Origin: Bacillota bacterium
Lineage (GTDB): Bacteria > Bacillota > Clostridia > Lachnospirales > Lachnospiraceae
DNA length: 5,502 bases
Direction: 5' to 3'
Assembly (NCBI GenBank): GCA_023415055.1
Contig: JAEZLZ010000129.1
Span: 1 to 5,502, forward strand
The notes beneath the pieces are model-generated. The model had not been told where the DNA came from. It did not search any database and worked only from the letters and a program-made list of their open reading frames with translations. Both the position numbers and the translations under genes were made by a program. Position 1 is the stretch's first letter, and the number at the start of each line of letters is the position of its first letter. Of this stretch, positions 4,630 to 5,502 are shown in pieces.

Positions 4630-5133
4630 TTATGAGTTAAGAATATAACGACGCAATGCTCTATCAACCCCTTGGTAGTTGCCAATCCCGATATAGTCCA
4701 ATTTAAAATCGCACTTTTCCAATACTTTATGAGAAGCTATGTTTTCTTCTAACACAATTCCATAGATAATATTAATTCCTAATTGCTTCATGATAATGGG
4801 TATAAAAGCACTAACCGCTTCTGTTGCATATCCATGTCCGATATACTCTTTAGCAATGTGATATCCTAGCTCCCATCCCTCTTCGATGGAACATGCTTGA
4901 ACATAACCAATATTAGTTTTATCTTTTAAAAGAACCGGATATAATAAAGGACCTTTTTCGCATTGATATGACTTAATTAACCATTCAATAGTTCTATGTG
5001 CATCTTCTAATGTTTCAAATACTTCATCTGGTACAAAACGTCGATTATCTTCGTCTACTGAATTTTTTTGGAATACATCACACATATCTTTAGTTAAATC
5101 TGTAATTATTAATCGTTCTGATTCAATTAACAT
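4630..5133 (-). CDS. GNAT-family N-acetyltransferase, RimJ/RimL type
   Basis: The 167-residue cytoplasmic acetyltransferase is of the Acetyltransf_3 (RimJ/RimL-like) type, which acetylates N-termini of proteins or small amines using acetyl-CoA. It begins MLIESERLIITDL, the usual SERL-x-I opening of this subgroup. The hallmark WELGYHIAKEYIGHGYATEA (87-106) contains the acetyl-CoA loop G99-H-G-Y-A103. It is followed by NIIYGIVLEENIASHKVLEKC (140-160), where Asn and Ser precede the conserved helix. The length is typical. The start is ATG 5133-5131, with GGGAG (5144-5140) 6 nt upstream. It converges with the hydrolase operon and shares its terminator. No confident promoter was found in 5134-5230, so it might also be transcribed from the upstream membrane-protein gene. 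The substrate cannot be assigned. Confidence 0.92.
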   Translation of the reverse strand: MLIESERLIITDLTKDMCDVFQKNSVDEDNRRFVPDEVFETLEDAHRTIEWLIKSYQCEKGPLLYPVLLKDKTNIGYVQACSIEEGWELGYHIAKEYIGHGYATEAVSAFIPIIMKQLGINIIYGIVLEENIASHKVLEKCDFKLDYIGIGNYQGVDRALRRYILNS

Positions 5134-5193
5134 GAATTTCTCCCATCAATATCAATTGGCTCTGTCACAACATATTGTTGCTATATAGCATTA

Positions 5194-5222
5194 TTTGAGC
5201 AGAGCTTACCACTCTGCTTAAA
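5194..5222. terminator. hairpin between the membrane-protein gene and the RimJ/RimL-type GNAT
   Basis: TTTGAGCAGAG (5194-5204) and CTCTGCTTAAA (5212-5222) pair over 11 bp on the plus strand, with one G-U, around a 7-nt loop. On the minus strand, the direction of both flanking genes, the central 7 bp remain paired but one base pair becomes a mismatch. No T-run follows (CAAATAATGC). It begins 8 nt past the DUF3784-like stop, so an inefficient terminator or mRNA-stabilising stem is plausible. Next to it are small palindromes CAACA-TAT-TGTTG (5168-5180) and GCTATATAGC (5180-5189), whose role is unknown. Confidence 0.4.
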
Positions 5223-5230
5223 CTATATTA

Positions 5231-5502
5231 TTAGAATAGCCCACCATTATACTTTAATTGAGCAAAAATCATAATAATTAAGCCACTAATGAAGCAGACT
5301 CCAAAGAATATCCATCCATAAAACGTATTTGTTATAAAATCGACTGTACCTGTCAATATCATTCCGCATCCCATTACAATACATGCTTTACCCATTTTTT
5401 CTGTGTATGGTTTCTTATCCTTTTCAATCACTTTAGTATAGTGATAATCATGGATTAGTGTTATCTGCTCTTTTTTCCAGATACGCCACCCCAAAAAACT
5501 AA
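5231..5502 (-). CDS. DUF3784-like small membrane protein (N-terminus outside window)
   Basis: The frame is open to the window edge, so the gene is cut at its 5' end. A TTG at 5494 could be read as a start, but it has no ribosome binding site and upstream codons continue in frame (Ser-Phe-Leu-Gly-Trp), so I treat it as partial. The visible part reads RIWKKEQITLIHDYHYTKV, then a charged segment ending PYTEKMGK. Two transmembrane segments follow, ACIVMGCGMILTGTVDFI and YGWIFFGVCFISGLIIMIFA, and a short tail LKYNGGLF. The order of a hydrophobic N-terminus (missing here), the IHDYHY-type motif, a KMGK turn and two helices matches my recollection of DUF3784 proteins, common in Clostridia. Function is unknown. 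It lies upstream of the RimJ/RimL-type GNAT on the same strand, 97 bp away. Confidence 0.8.
   Translation of the reverse strand, partial: SFLGWRIWKKEQITLIHDYHYTKVIEKDKKPYTEKMGKACIVMGCGMILTGTVDFITNTFYGWIFFGVCFISGLIIMIFAQLKYNGGLF

Overview
The window is AT-rich, with short intergenic spacers, strong AGGAGG-type ribosome binding sites and canonical sigma-A-like promoters. The protein types (YwnA-type Rrf2 regulator, DUF3784-like membrane protein, two GNAT acetyltransferases, a membrane-anchored alpha/beta hydrolase) fit a low-GC Firmicute, most likely a Clostridia/Lachnospiraceae-type gut bacterium. That placement is inferred from style and families, not from a marker gene. It reads as a chromosomal accessory stretch of small, mostly independent transcription units. 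I see no tRNA, rRNA, CRISPR array, intact insertion sequence or plasmid function.

Layout. Positions 3-125 hold the possible tail of an unidentified plus-strand gene. A plus-strand isochorismatase-family cysteine hydrolase follows (226-732). Next is a 419-bp stretch without an intact gene. It carries two diverged copies of a ~30-bp repeat, the remains of one or two very small ORFs, and a long GC-rich hairpin. Three minus-strand genes come next, read from right to left: a GNAT acetyltransferase (2713-2165), an Rrf2-family regulator (2081-1644) and a small cupin protein (1502-1152). Each appears to be its own unit. The Rrf2 gene ends in a clear terminator. The cupin gene has its own promoter, framed by two near-identical 23-bp operators set in exact mirror symmetry. 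A plus-strand two-gene operon follows: a winged-helix regulator (3059-3583) overlapping a membrane-anchored alpha/beta hydrolase (3576-4550). A bidirectional terminator separates it from a convergent RimJ/RimL-type GNAT (5133-4630). The window ends inside a minus-strand DUF3784-like membrane protein whose N-terminus lies outside.

How the genes fit together. The clearest regulatory logic is Rrf2 plus cupin. The Rrf2 protein lacks the three-cysteine Fe-S ligand set of IscR but keeps the CPVG cysteine of the YwnA-like branch, so thiol or electrophile sensing is a reasonable inference. The adjacent cupin promoter is covered by paired operators, so the Rrf2 protein is the natural candidate repressor. 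The second logical unit is the regulator-hydrolase pair, translationally coupled by an 8-bp overlap. No single multi-gene system spans the window. The most unusual material is the cupin control region and the repeat/mini-ORF/hairpin stretch at 862-1100.
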